From: Fibrobacter sp.
Lineage (GTDB): Bacteria; Fibrobacterota; Fibrobacteria; Fibrobacterales; Fibrobacteraceae
Direction of reading: 5' to 3'
Length of the DNA: 64,000 nt
Assembly (NCBI RefSeq): GCF_017545445.1
Contig: NZ_JAFWOM010000136.1
Coordinates: 1-64,000, forward strand
Shown here: piece by piece, positions 1 to 7,782 of the stretch
How positions within the stretch are numbered: position 1 is the stretch's first letter
How the letters are laid out: each line of letters starts with the position of its first letter
Position numbers and translations under genes: made by a program
Notes under the pieces: generated by a model
The model's input: only the letters and a program-made list of their open reading frames with translations
Databases searched by the model: none
Told to the model about the DNA's origin: nothing

Positions 1-101
1 ATTAAATTGGCGAGAGCCTTTCTAACCGTGTTTTCGGGGACGCTGACTTGCGCGTTTTTCCCGAAGAAATTCCTAAGGGTTGCTGATATATAAATTCTCA
101 C
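1..101 (-). CDS. MoaD/ThiS-like sulfur carrier protein, N-terminal part
   Basis: Only the first 33 codons lie in the window. The reading VRIYISATLRNFFGKN followed by a VPENTVRKAL stretch matches the first strand, turn and helix of small ubiquitin-like sulfur carriers of the MoaD/ThiS family, whose C-terminal GG would lie outside the window. The GTG start is chosen because CGGAG sits six bases upstream; the only nearby ATG is in another frame that stops at once. A sulfur-type promoter lies at 178-207, and the GTACGGAG leader sequence is also seen before tusA and metY. It could be a molybdopterin-type or a sulfur-assimilation carrier; the promoter favours the latter. The family call is from a short fragment. 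Confidence 0.55.
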   Translation of the reverse strand, partial: MRIYISATLRNFFGKNAQVSVPENTVRKALANL

Positions 102-176
102 TTTTTTCTCCGTACATTAAAAAGTGGTTGTTCCGTACAAATTTTCCCACAATAGTTGTAGGATTTTTTCGTGCTG

Positions 177-240
177 AAATATAGAACGTAAAAACGCGTT
201 TGTCCAATACTTAATTTTTATGTAGAGTTATTGATTTTCT
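177..240 (-). promoter_or_regulatory. Sulfur-type promoter upstream of the left-edge carrier gene
   Basis: Read on the minus strand: TTGGAC at 207-202, an 18-base spacer, then TATATT at 183-178. AACTCTACATAA lies upstream of the -35 region, followed by TTAAGTATTGGAC. It matches seven other sites in this window. Equivalent reading: TGGACA with a 17-base spacer, a normal sigma-70-like geometry. Confidence 0.7.
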
Positions 241-318
241 TTATAACCAAACGGTTTTTTGCGAGATTCCTTATAACGCTCCACGCAGCATTGTCATTCT
301 GGAGGGCTAATGCAGATG

Positions 319-449
319 CTACTTCTTGAACAAGTCCGAATGTGTTCCCATGCGGACCATTTCCAGAATTAGTTCGTTTTCGTGAATGCGCTAAACTGGG
401 CGAGTTTGTAATCTTTCTTGAACTGGTTTATGAACCGTAAATCAAGCAT
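319..449 (-). pseudogene. YafQ/RelE-type toxin, deleted and frameshifted remnant
   Basis: The minus strand from 449 reads MLDLRFINQFKKDYKLAQF, like the start of YafQ-family mRNA interferases, and then hits a stop. In another frame, RIHENELILEMVRMGTHSDL followed by FKK and a stop at 321-319 matches the YafQ C-terminus, which typically ends in LVRTGTHSDLF. About 50 central residues, including the usual KYRDH-type core, are missing. The start overlaps the stop of an antitoxin-like tail. This is a dead toxin gene. Confidence 0.65.
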
Positions 450-516
450 TCAATGCCGCCATGAAATCGCTGCTATTCTTGTAAACGGGGCTGAAATTTT
501 TCCCGACTAAAAACGC
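442..516 (-). pseudogene. Antitoxin tail, remnant
   Basis: The minus strand carries an open stretch ending NSSDFMAALNA with a stop at 444-442 that overlaps the ATG of the toxin remnant, the usual coupling of RelB/DinJ-type antitoxins with YafQ. Upstream the frame is broken: a FKAESVQNLRF stretch lies in a different frame. The remainder of 520-640 shows no convincing gene. Confidence 0.4.
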
Positions 517-645
517 AAGTTTTGGACACTTTCGGCTTTGAAATGTTCTGCTTGAAAGGGGCTTAGGGAGGCTTTTATTGACCTATTGCGGCTGTTAGAA
601 GTTATATTTCCATTGACATATTGAATTAGCAGAAAGGTGTGTGTA

Positions 646-3429
646 ATGAAAAAATTGTATTTGGCTTTTGCTATAGCGACTTATGCGGCGTTCCTTCTTG
701 CAGCTTGCGGCAGTTCTAGCGGCTCAGATTCAAATGACAATGTATTTAGCGATGCCGATGTTGAAGTAGATTCCTATAAGGATCTTCCATCGTGTTCTGA
801 AAAAAGCGATGGAAAAACAGCTTACGTTATAGATAAGAACCAAGCCTATGTTTGCAAAAATGGCAAATGGAAAGAGGATGAATCTTCTGTAGAAATAAAA
901 AGTTCTAGCAGTAGTAAACAAGAAAATAAATTGTCGTCTTCTCATTCCGAAGAAGATGACCCGTCTTCTTATGTCTCGGAAAAAACTGTCTCTATTAAGA
1001 ATAAGACTATTAGCGGACTAGCACAGAAAGGACCCTTTAAAGCTGGTTCCGTTGTTGATATTTTCGAACTTGAATTGGACGGAAAGACCTTTGCCCAGAC
1101 GGGTAAAAGCTTTACTGGAAAAGTGTCTAACGATAGTGGTTTTTTCAAAATATCGAACGTTTCGCTAAAAAGCCAATATGCTTTGCTCAGGGTAACGGGG
1201 TATTTTAAGAGTGAAATCAATGGCGAAAGTGTCCATGCGACCTTGACTGCAGTAACGGACTTGAGCAAACGTGATAATGTAAACGTGAACATCCTTACGC
1301 ATCTGGAATATGATCGTGTGCTTTATCTGCTTGGCAAGGGGATGAACTTTACATCGGCTAAGAAACAGGCTGAACGCGAGGTATTGGCTGCATTTGGAAT
1401 TGAAGGAAAATTCAAAAATACAGAAGATATGAATGTGTTCGGCGAATCAGAGTCGGATGTCGCTCTTGTAGCCATTAGTAAGATGCTTCTTGCTGGAAAA
1501 GACAAGGGGATGAATCGCAATGAAGAAGACTTGACTGGAATATTGGCTGAAATAGCGACAGACCTTGAAGAAGATGGCGAGTGGAAAAATATCGGTGGTA
1601 CGAATAATTCTCCTGGTGATTATTGCCCTTGGGATAATAAGTGGCAAATAGCCAAACGGGCTCAACGTACGATGGACTTTGTTAATGACGATGAAAATAG
1701 ATGTGGCTGTAGTGAAGATGATCGTGTTTGTCGAAAAATATGCCACTTTGTACAATCTTGGGAAAATGTAGGGAGGTATTGTACATCGTCTATTGAAGAT
1801 GAAGTGCTTTGTGAGTGGAGTTCTGACCATAGGAATGTTGGAGGGGTCTGTTCAAAATATTCTCGTTGCCGGGATGGCGAATGGATTTGTATGTCTCAGA
1901 AAGAAGCTGATACATATAAGTGGTCCAAAGGAAAGGATGGTGAAATAAAGAAGGGGAATGAAACGGGTGTGTATTACATGTATGATGCGGAATTAGGTAT
2001 GTGGCGAAAAGCGACGGATCTGGAAATTGATACATATAAGTGGTCAAAGGGAAAGGATGGTGAAATAAAGAAAGGTGGTGAAACGGGTACGTATTACAAG
2101 TATGATACGGAACTAGGTATGTGGCGAGAAGCGACGAATCTAGAAGTTGATACATATAAGTGGTCTAATGGCAAGGATGGCGAAATAAGGAAAGGTGATG
2201 AATCGGGTACGAATTATAAGTATGATGTTGAACAAGGAATATGGCGAGAAACTACGCAATTAGATTCTATTTTGACTGCGTGCACTATGAAGCGTATTGG
2301 TAAAATTACTAAAACGAGAGAAGATGAGTCTATGTTCTATTGCTGTGGAGAAGATGGCTGGCGTGAAGCAACTGAATCCGAGCTTATGGAATGGGATACA
2401 AAGGGACTTTCTTGTAATAAAAGTGGAAAAATATTAAGTGGTAAGGAATATCCTGAAAATAAATATGTTTGTGACTCCGATACCTTCCGTGTGGCGACCG
2501 TAGTAGATTCTATGTATGACTTTGCCTGCGTCAGTTATACCAATGGAAAAACTTCTGAACGCAAAGCTGCTATCCATACTTATACTTGTGAAAATAATTC
2601 CTGGAAAATGAATGATGACTGGTCGACGAGCAATTGTGCTAAGGATGGTTCCGTTCAGGAACTTGTCTATGATGAAATAGATTCGAAGAAATGCTTTGTC
2701 TGTGATGCGGATACCTTCAGAGTGGCTACGAAACAGGATTCTTCGAATGTGTCGTTCGGCGGTTTTACATGTGCTAGTTATACAGAAAATGTGAGTGTAG
2801 GTGGTTTTAGTTGCTCAGATGGGATTGTTTATGGAATTTTGAAGGATTCCCGTGATGGTCAAACCTATAAGACCGTTAAAATTGGTACTCAGATTTGGAT
2901 GGCGGAAAATTTGAATTTCGATTATAAGGTTGATGGTTCTTCTTATGGTTCTTATTCCAATACAGGGTGCAATACTTGTGGTCATTATTATACGTGGGCT
3001 GCGGCAATGGATTCTGCTGGAATATATTCTGAAAATGGTATGGGTTGCGGTTTCGGTAAGACCTGCACTGTAAAGTTCCCGGTAAGGGGAATCTGTCCCG
3101 AAGGCTGGCAGATTCCATCATTCTACGATTGGGGGGGGGACGATTGGGATATGTTGTATTTGGCGATGGATTCGTCGCCTTATGCTATGCAGGCAAAAGG
3201 ATTTGTCGATTGGTCTAATGCAATCGATGACTACGGTTTCTCTGCCCTTCCTGCTGGTTTCTATTACGATGGCAGCTTCTATGCTGTTGGTGTGTTCACT
3301 GCCTTTTGGAGTGCTGAGGAGTATGATGGCAGCAATGTCTTCTACTGGGGTGTGGAGGCGGACGATGCGTACCTAGACGACAATGGTTATAAGATTTACG
3401 GTTATTCAGTTCGTTGCGTCAAGGACTAG
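646..3429 (+). CDS. FISUMP-domain lipoprotein with three 40-residue repeats
   Basis: Start chosen at ATG 646, with AGAAAGG eight bases upstream, rather than the GTG at 637. The N-terminus MKKLYLAFAIATYAAFLLAAC is a lipoprotein signal (lipobox LAAC). Next come a short module (EVDSYKDLPSC...GKTAYV...YVCKNGKW) shared with the lipoprotein at 4889, a Ser-rich linker, a carboxypeptidase-regulatory-like segment, and three tandem 40-residue units starting DTYKWSKGKDGE (120-bp period, about 1906-2268). The last 200 residues are a FISUMP domain (RDGQTYKTVKIGTQIWMAEN, ICPEGWQIPS, SVRCVKD). It is probably a surface lipoprotein; its ligand is unknown. A run of nine G at 3131-3139 lies inside the FISUMP domain and could make expression switchable. 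Confidence 0.85.
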   Translation: MKKLYLAFAIATYAAFLLAACGSSSGSDSNDNVFSDADVEVDSYKDLPSCSEKSDGKTAYVIDKNQAYVCKNGKWKEDESSVEIKSSSSSKQENKLSSSHSEEDDPSSYVSEKTVSIKNKTISGLAQKGPFKAGSVVDIFELELDGKTFAQTGKSFTGKVSNDSGFFKISNVSLKSQYALLRVTGYFKSEINGESVHATLTAVTDLSKRDNVNVNILTHLEYDRVLYLLGKGMNFTSAKKQAEREVLAAFGIEGKFKNTEDMNVFGESESDVALVAISKMLLAGKDKGMNRNEEDLTGILAEIATDLEEDGEWKNIGGTNNSPGDYCPWDNKWQIAKRAQRTMDFVNDDENRCGCSEDDRVCRKICHFVQSWENVGRYCTSSIEDEVLCEWSSDHRNVGGVCSKYSRCRDGEWICMSQKEADTYKWSKGKDGEIKKGNETGVYYMYDAELGMWRKATDLEIDTYKWSKGKDGEIKKGGETGTYYKYDTELGMWREATNLEVDTYKWSNGKDGEIRKGDESGTNYKYDVEQGIWRETTQLDSILTACTMKRIGKITKTREDESMFYCCGEDGWREATESELMEWDTKGLSCNKSGKILSGKEYPENKYVCDSDTFRVATVVDSMYDFACVSYTNGKTSERKAAIHTYTCENNSWKMNDDWSTSNCAKDGSVQELVYDEIDSKKCFVCDADTFRVATKQDSSNVSFGGFTCASYTENVSVGGFSCSDGIVYGILKDSRDGQTYKTVKIGTQIWMAENLNFDYKVDGSSYGSYSNTGCNTCGHYYTWAAAMDSAGIYSENGMGCGFGKTCTVKFPVRGICPEGWQIPSFYDWGGDDWDMLYLAMDSSPYAMQAKGFVDWSNAIDDYGFSALPAGFYYDGSFYAVGVFTAFWSAEEYDGSNVFYWGVEADDAYLDDNGYKIYGYSVRCVKD
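1906..2268 (+). repeat. Three tandem 120-bp repeats inside a coding region
   Basis: TACATATAAG recurs at 1911, 2031 and 2151, exactly 120 bases apart, and the encoded units (DTYKWSKGKDGEIKKG, then a Y-rich stretch and GMWRxAT) are nearly identical. The third unit has diverged most. Confidence 0.85.
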
Positions 3430-3432
3430 CAG

Positions 3433-3461
3433 GTTGCCAACCGCCAAGGGCGGTAGGCAAC
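3433..3461 (+). terminator. Strong hairpin after the FISUMP lipoprotein gene
   Basis: GTTGCCAACCGCC and GGCGGTAGGCAAC form a near-perfect 13-bp stem with a 3-base loop right after the stop at 3429. There is no T-run after it, so it may stabilise the mRNA end or terminate weakly. Confidence 0.5.
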
Positions 3462-3554
3462 GGGGCTGTCGTATGGTTGTGTACCTGTGCTCCTTCAAAT
3501 CTTAAATCTGATTGATTTGATAAAATTTGTTAAAGAAAAAATTAAGGTTGAAAT

Positions 3555-4079
3555 ATGATTCAGGAATATACTGTAGAAGTAGATGGAAAACATATTCTTT
3601 TTGTAGATGACATTGATGATCAATTGGACGTGTCTTCATTTGAAATAATGATGGATTTTATTCCTGTTTTTTATGCTTATAAGTATCATTCGGTTGGGGA
3701 ATACAAAACAAATTTGGTTTCTGTTTCAAATATTTGTAGTGTTCTCAGTTCATTTTATACAACATTAAAAAAAGAAATCCCAATTGTTAGGGAATTGACT
3801 AAAGAAAAGAACATTAAAGCATATGAAAAATGGCTGCAAAATTGCTGGAAACAAATTACGGAACTCAATGAGAATATTTATGATTTCAAAATATTGGAAC
3901 CAATGCTACAAAAATTTGAGAGAACCCTTCAAGACTTTCGACCTTTATTTAATACCTTTTTGTGGAATTATATTACGAACAATTATGGGATGTTTTTTGA
4001 AAAGATGCAACTGAAAAGTACAAATATATCTGTTGCATATATGAAAAGACGATTCCTTTATTGGATGGTGTATAAGTAA
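3555..4079 (+). CDS. Unknown protein, upstream part of a split deaminase-like gene
   Basis: 174 residues starting MIQEYTVEVDGKHILFVDD, with AAGG-like sequence upstream of the ATG. It has no signal peptide and no recognised domain; it is AT-rich and mostly helical in the second half. The stop TAA at 4077-4079 is followed in the same frame by the next reading frame, so 3555-4853 would be one 432-codon gene but for this stop. It is best read as the N-terminal half of one protein whose C-terminal half carries a deaminase signature. Two separate genes remain possible, but the second half has no good start of its own. Confidence 0.6.
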   Translation: MIQEYTVEVDGKHILFVDDIDDQLDVSSFEIMMDFIPVFYAYKYHSVGEYKTNLVSVSNICSVLSSFYTTLKKEIPIVRELTKEKNIKAYEKWLQNCWKQITELNENIYDFKILEPMLQKFERTLQDFRPLFNTFLWNYITNNYGMFFEKMQLKSTNISVAYMKRRFLYWMVYK

Positions 4080-4082
4080 GAA

Positions 4083-4853
4083 TTGTTTTTTTTAGAAGAA
4101 AGAGGTGTGGAGGTATATCGTCGCTTTGCGAATGCGAATCAAATTTACTATAAAATGAATTCTGGTAATTCGTTGAATTTTGTATTTTCGTTGACTTTAA
4201 ATAATAATGTTGTTGAAAATAATGTTTTTAGTTTGTGCAAAAAATTAGCGTATACGGCTAAGCATATTCCTGATATAAAGTATGCTACTGAATTGGATGA
4301 TTTTTTTAATGATTCAAAAAAGTGTATATCTTGTAAGGATGTTGGTAAATTCAAAAAGGTAAAGAAAGGTACGGGATGTTTTGCTATAATGACGGATGCG
4401 TCAAATAATCTCTACTATGCATTGAGTGGAGAAAAAAATAACGAACATAATTTTGATAAACTTTGTCAAGCAATAGAGCAAAATGTCTTTGTTGGACAAA
4501 ACTCTGTTCGTTGTATGGTTTCTGATAATATGGTTTGTTATGAATTGGTTCCAATGATGGATGGTTCTGTCTTTGCCTATAGACCATTGCTTTTCTGCGA
4601 AAAGAACGGAATTGATGACGGAATGTATGGATGCTGTGAAAGAAAAATTTTAGCAAATCCCAGTGTTCACGAAAAAAATACTTTTTTCATTCGCTGGGCG
4701 CCATGTTCTAAATGTAGACCAGCTCTTTTGAATCGGTATGAAAAAATTTATGCATTTGAAGAAAGTAGTAAGAATTCTGCAAATTATGATTCAACTCAAA
4801 TGAATGAATATACGATTGAATTGAATGGTAACTTTATCTGTAAAAGTGTATGA
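4083..4853 (+). CDS. Deaminase-superfamily-like domain, downstream part of a split gene
   Basis: Counting from TTG 4083, residues 93-115 (KKGTGCFAIMTDASNNLYYA) resemble the first hairpin of cytidine-deaminase-fold proteins. C184-C185-E186 then fits the (H/C)-x-E zinc and catalytic motif, and P207-C208-S-K-C211 fits PCxxC. This is the zinc signature of the deaminase superfamily, which includes bacterial toxin deaminases and APOBEC-like enzymes. The family and substrate cannot be named. TTG has no clear ribosome site and the frame continues from the ORF before it after a single TAA, so this may be a nonsense-broken gene. The C-terminus MNEYTIELNGNFIC loosely resembles the start of the upstream half. 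Confidence 0.6.
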   Translation: MFFLEERGVEVYRRFANANQIYYKMNSGNSLNFVFSLTLNNNVVENNVFSLCKKLAYTAKHIPDIKYATELDDFFNDSKKCISCKDVGKFKKVKKGTGCFAIMTDASNNLYYALSGEKNNEHNFDKLCQAIEQNVFVGQNSVRCMVSDNMVCYELVPMMDGSVFAYRPLLFCEKNGIDDGMYGCCERKILANPSVHEKNTFFIRWAPCSKCRPALLNRYEKIYAFEESSKNSANYDSTQMNEYTIELNGNFICKSV

Positions 4854-4888
4854 AATTTTGCTATTAAGTTAAAAGGAAAAAATGAATT

Positions 4889-6556
4889 ATGGAAAAATTT
4901 TTCATTTCGATTATATTGCTGATGGTGTTGGTCTTTTCCGCTTGCGGTGACGATTCCGGCACAACGTCGGAGCTTTCTGCAAAACTCAGTAATGCCGACA
5001 TGGAAGTGGACTCCTATAGCCAGTTGCCATCGTGTGCTGAAAAGCACGAGGGCAAGACAGCATATGTTGCCGACCAGGATCAGGGTTACATCTGCCAAGG
5101 TGGTGAATGGATCGAGGATGATAACGCTGTAAAAGCGTACAGTTCTAGCAGCGAAAAATCTTCATCATCCGAAAAGAATTCAGATAAAAATAGCGAATTG
5201 ATTAAAATTGTCGCCCCAAGCGATGTGATTGAGGGTACTGTGACCGATACCCGCGACGGCAAAATCTACAAAACAGTAACCATCGGCACGCAGACCTGGA
5301 TGGCGGAAAACCTTGCTTACGAATACAAGGTGAATGACAATGCGTATCGTGATTATGGTGATGATGAACATGGTCCGCATTATATTTGGTCCGTTGTTAT
5401 GGACAGTGCTGCCGTGCTCAGTACGAATGGTGAAGGCTGTGGTTACAGTAAGGAATGTATGCCGAGTAAGACCGTACGTGGAATTTGTCCTGAAGGTTGG
5501 CATGTCCCTGCATCTGAGGAGTGGCTAGTTCTCTACAAAGCCGTTGGAAAGAATCCCTATGCATTGCAGATAGAGGGAATTGAAAAATGGGCGGATGCCA
5601 CGGATGCTTTTGCTTTTTCTGCATATCCAGCCGGCGGTGGTTATTCTCGGACGAACTTTATTGACGAAAGTGCGTATTTTTGGACTTCTTCAGAGTGTGG
5701 TAGCAGCGAGGCTACGCTTTGGTATATGGCAAAAGACGAGGCCGATATCTATGATGCTACAAAAAGGTTCGGAGCTTCCCTTCGTTGTGTGCGTGATGAT
5801 TCTGAACCAAAAGTAAAACCTTCGTGCATTGCAAGAAAAGTGTCTTCTGATAATTCTAGCGTTAAAACATCCAAGCCCGTTAAGGGAACGTTGACCGATT
5901 CTCGCGATGGTCAAACTTACAAGACAGTGAAAATAGGTAACCAAACATGGATGGCTGAAAACTTGAATTTTGATTACAAGATAGATGGAAAGAGTTTCGG
6001 TGTATATTATGCCGATAGCGTAAAGGAGTTCGGGCGTTATTACAATCTGGCAGCCTCTATGGATAGTGCAGCTGTGTTTTCTACAAATGGAAAGGGGTGT
6101 GGAGTTCCTGTATTGGAACAGTGTGACCGCAAAACTGAACCAGGTTGTAAATCTCATTATATTTTCTGTGAAACCGTTTACCCAGTTCGTGGTGTTTGCC
6201 CAGAGGGATGGCATTTACCTGATACAACTGAATGGAGACAATTGTTTAAAGAGGTGGGTGAATCTGCATATGCTCTCGAAGCCGTGGGGAATAATCGGTG
6301 GCCTGACGCTACAGATGAATATGGCTTTTCTGCATTAGCTGCAGGAGTATATTGGCTAAGTGGTGGTTTTGGTCAGGTTTCTGATGTGGGGTCTGCTGCC
6401 CTCTTTAGTACATCGACTCAGGGACATCGTTGGCTTATTTGTGCACCTTGCGGTCTTGTGGATGATGGCTCTCTTATTGCAAATGGGCTTGGTGCTGATT
6501 TTCAAAGCGATTATTCTGGCTATCACTCAGTACGTTGTGTCAAGGATTATGAGTAG
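4889..6556 (+). CDS. Lipoprotein with two FISUMP domains
   Basis: Starts at ATG 4889 behind AAAAGGA. Signal MEKFFISIILLMVLVFSAC with lipobox FSAC. Residues 25-75 repeat the EVDSY...LPSC...GKTAYV...YICQGGEW module of the lipoprotein at 646, followed by a Ser-rich linker. FISUMP domain 1 spans about 115-307 (RDGKIYKTVTIGTQTWMAEN to SLRCVRD) and domain 2 about 330-554 (RDGQTYKTVKIGNQTWMAEN to SVRCVKD). It was probably made by duplication and is exported and lipid-anchored. The function of FISUMP domains is not known. It lies 35 bases after the deaminase-like frame. Confidence 0.85.
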   Translation: MEKFFISIILLMVLVFSACGDDSGTTSELSAKLSNADMEVDSYSQLPSCAEKHEGKTAYVADQDQGYICQGGEWIEDDNAVKAYSSSSEKSSSSEKNSDKNSELIKIVAPSDVIEGTVTDTRDGKIYKTVTIGTQTWMAENLAYEYKVNDNAYRDYGDDEHGPHYIWSVVMDSAAVLSTNGEGCGYSKECMPSKTVRGICPEGWHVPASEEWLVLYKAVGKNPYALQIEGIEKWADATDAFAFSAYPAGGGYSRTNFIDESAYFWTSSECGSSEATLWYMAKDEADIYDATKRFGASLRCVRDDSEPKVKPSCIARKVSSDNSSVKTSKPVKGTLTDSRDGQTYKTVKIGNQTWMAENLNFDYKIDGKSFGVYYADSVKEFGRYYNLAASMDSAAVFSTNGKGCGVPVLEQCDRKTEPGCKSHYIFCETVYPVRGVCPEGWHLPDTTEWRQLFKEVGESAYALEAVGNNRWPDATDEYGFSALAAGVYWLSGGFGQVSDVGSAALFSTSTQGHRWLICAPCGLVDDGSLIANGLGADFQSDYSGYHSVRCVKDYE

Positions 6557-6573
6557 AAAATTTTAAAGGTAAA

Positions 6574-6966
6574 TTACACGCTATTTCGCGTATAGCTTTT
6601 CACGTCCACCACGCCTTGGGTGGATACGGATAAAATGGTGTAAACGAGTCCCGGCACCATGTATTTGATGTCTTCATCCGAAAGGATGGCTTTGCAATCC
6701 GGGTGAGAGTGGTAAAAACCGACGATTTCAAGACCGCGACTTTCGAGCTCGCGTTCGATGTTGTAAAGAAATAGCGGGTCGATGCTGAAATGGGTGGCTT
6801 CTTCTCCGCCCTGAGTTTGGTTGGATGCTTCGCGAATTTCGGTGACCTCGATTTCACCCCTTTCGGACTTTTTCCCAACCAAAATGCCGCAGCATTCACT
6901 TGGGTATGCTTTTTTTGCGGCTAAAGCCATTTGTTCTGAAACTATTTTACTAAATTTGGTTGTCAA
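6574..6966 (-). CDS. JAMM/Mov34 metallopeptidase, second copy
   Basis: TTG at 6966 is chosen as the start because CAGGAGAAG lies just upstream; a longer frame to 7044 would run through a terminator hairpin. The 130-residue protein has the JAMM zinc set: E24 (ECCGIL), H86 and H88 (HSHP), S96 and D99 (SDED). Such small JAMM peptidases trim the tail of ubiquitin-like sulfur carriers (Mec+ acting on CysO, HcyD acting on HcyS). It sits last in the tusA-carrier-moeB-JAMM cluster, after a terminator-like hairpin, and is a paralogue of the gene at 7082. It probably exposes the diglycine end of a carrier, perhaps a different one from its neighbour. Confidence 0.8.
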   Translation of the reverse strand: MTTKFSKIVSEQMALAAKKAYPSECCGILVGKKSERGEIEVTEIREASNQTQGGEEATHFSIDPLFLYNIERELESRGLEIVGFYHSHPDCKAILSDEDIKYMVPGLVYTILSVSTQGVVDVKSYTRNSV

Positions 6967-7042
6967 AATCTTCTCCTGTAAGAAGTGCCCCCAGAGTCGG
7001 AATTTCACAAGGACCCCAGGGGCACCGTTTGTACGGAGATTC

Positions 7043-7079
7043 AAAAAGAGCGCCTTCGCTATTGAGCGGAGCGCTTTTT
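7043..7079 (-). terminator. Bidirectional-looking terminator between the two JAMM genes
   Basis: AAAAAGAGCGCCTTCGCT and AGCGGAGCGCTTTTT form a long stem with an ATTG loop. It has A and T runs on both sides and follows the stop of the first JAMM gene. The second gene would then depend on read-through. Confidence 0.7.
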
Positions 7080-7081
7080 AA

Positions 7082-7492
7082 TTACTCAATCACCAAGCCT
7101 TCGTTCGTGGCGTTGTCGCCTTCGATATGGAACGAATTGAGTACCGGATTTTCGCGGTCCATCAGCGAAAGAATCAAGTAGCTTGCCTTGCTGTCGAAAG
7201 CGAGGCGTTTGTCTTCTTGCGACGGACGCGACGGGGACTCGGGATGAGAATGCCAGTTGCCAAGCGGGGAAAGGCCGTTTTGACGCATATCCTTGATGGC
7301 AGCCAAGTGTTCTTTGGGGTCAAGCGAAAAGTGCTCATTGGAATGGTCTATATTCGTGAGCAAGTAAACCTTTTCAATATGCTTGTCGTTCCCCTCGATT
7401 TTCCCGGCAATCAGCCCGCAAGCCTCTTCAGGGAGGTTCTTCTGGGCATGCTCCAGGATTTTTTGATATTCAGTTTTTGGTAATGTTATCAT
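7082..7492 (-). CDS. JAMM/Mov34 metallopeptidase (HcyD/Mec+-like), first copy
   Basis: ATG 7492 is chosen (AAAGGAATTTCAATG); the frame extends further upstream only through repeat sequence. The 136 residues include E22/E23 (PEEACGLIAG), H81-S-H83-P and S91-Q-E-D94, the complete JAMM zinc and catalytic set. It lies in the same direction as, and downstream of, the MoeB-like gene at 7783 and the ThiS-like carrier at 8592, whose tail has one residue after GGG. The inferred job is to remove that residue so that the carrier can be adenylated, as HcyD does in Wolinella succinogenes. The 290-base gap to the MoeB-like gene is filled by dispersed repeats. Confidence 0.85.
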   Translation of the reverse strand: MITLPKTEYQKILEHAQKNLPEEACGLIAGKIEGNDKHIEKVYLLTNIDHSNEHFSLDPKEHLAAIKDMRQNGLSPLGNWHSHPESPSRPSQEDKRLAFDSKASYLILSLMDRENPVLNSFHIEGDNATNEGLVIE

Positions 7493-7782
7493 TGAAATTC
7501 CTTTTTGTGCTCTGTCGTTCCACTTCGTAGCTTGACGGATTCGCCTCGGCAATGTTAGCCCATAAATGGCTATCGCTGCTCTCGGCTCCCAAGTCATTCT
7601 CGACCGTAGGGAGGGAATCCAGTGCTTGTTCCCGTTGCGATTGTAAAACGAGAAATTATGGTTCCCGTCGCAAATGTAGGAACAAGAAATAATGGTTCCC
7701 CTACGCTTCGCTTCGAGGATGACAGCTCCAGGATGACGCATTCGTGTCACTTCCTACCGTCTACTTCCTACTTCCGACTCGC
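7493..7782. repeat. Intergenic stretch filled with dispersed repeat copies
   Basis: No gene is visible. It contains GTCATTCTCGACCGTAGGGA followed by GGGAATCCAGTG (7592-7624), inverted-type copies with GAGGATGACAG and CCAGGATGACG (7700-7740), and CACTTCCTACCG/CTTCCTACTTCC runs (7745-7780), all resembling repeats in other intergenic gaps of this window. Confidence 0.6.

Noticed and set aside
7043-7044. Upstream ATG at 7044 for the second JAMM gene
   Set aside because: The extension would be coded by a terminator hairpin and has no ribosome site; TTG 6966 has one.
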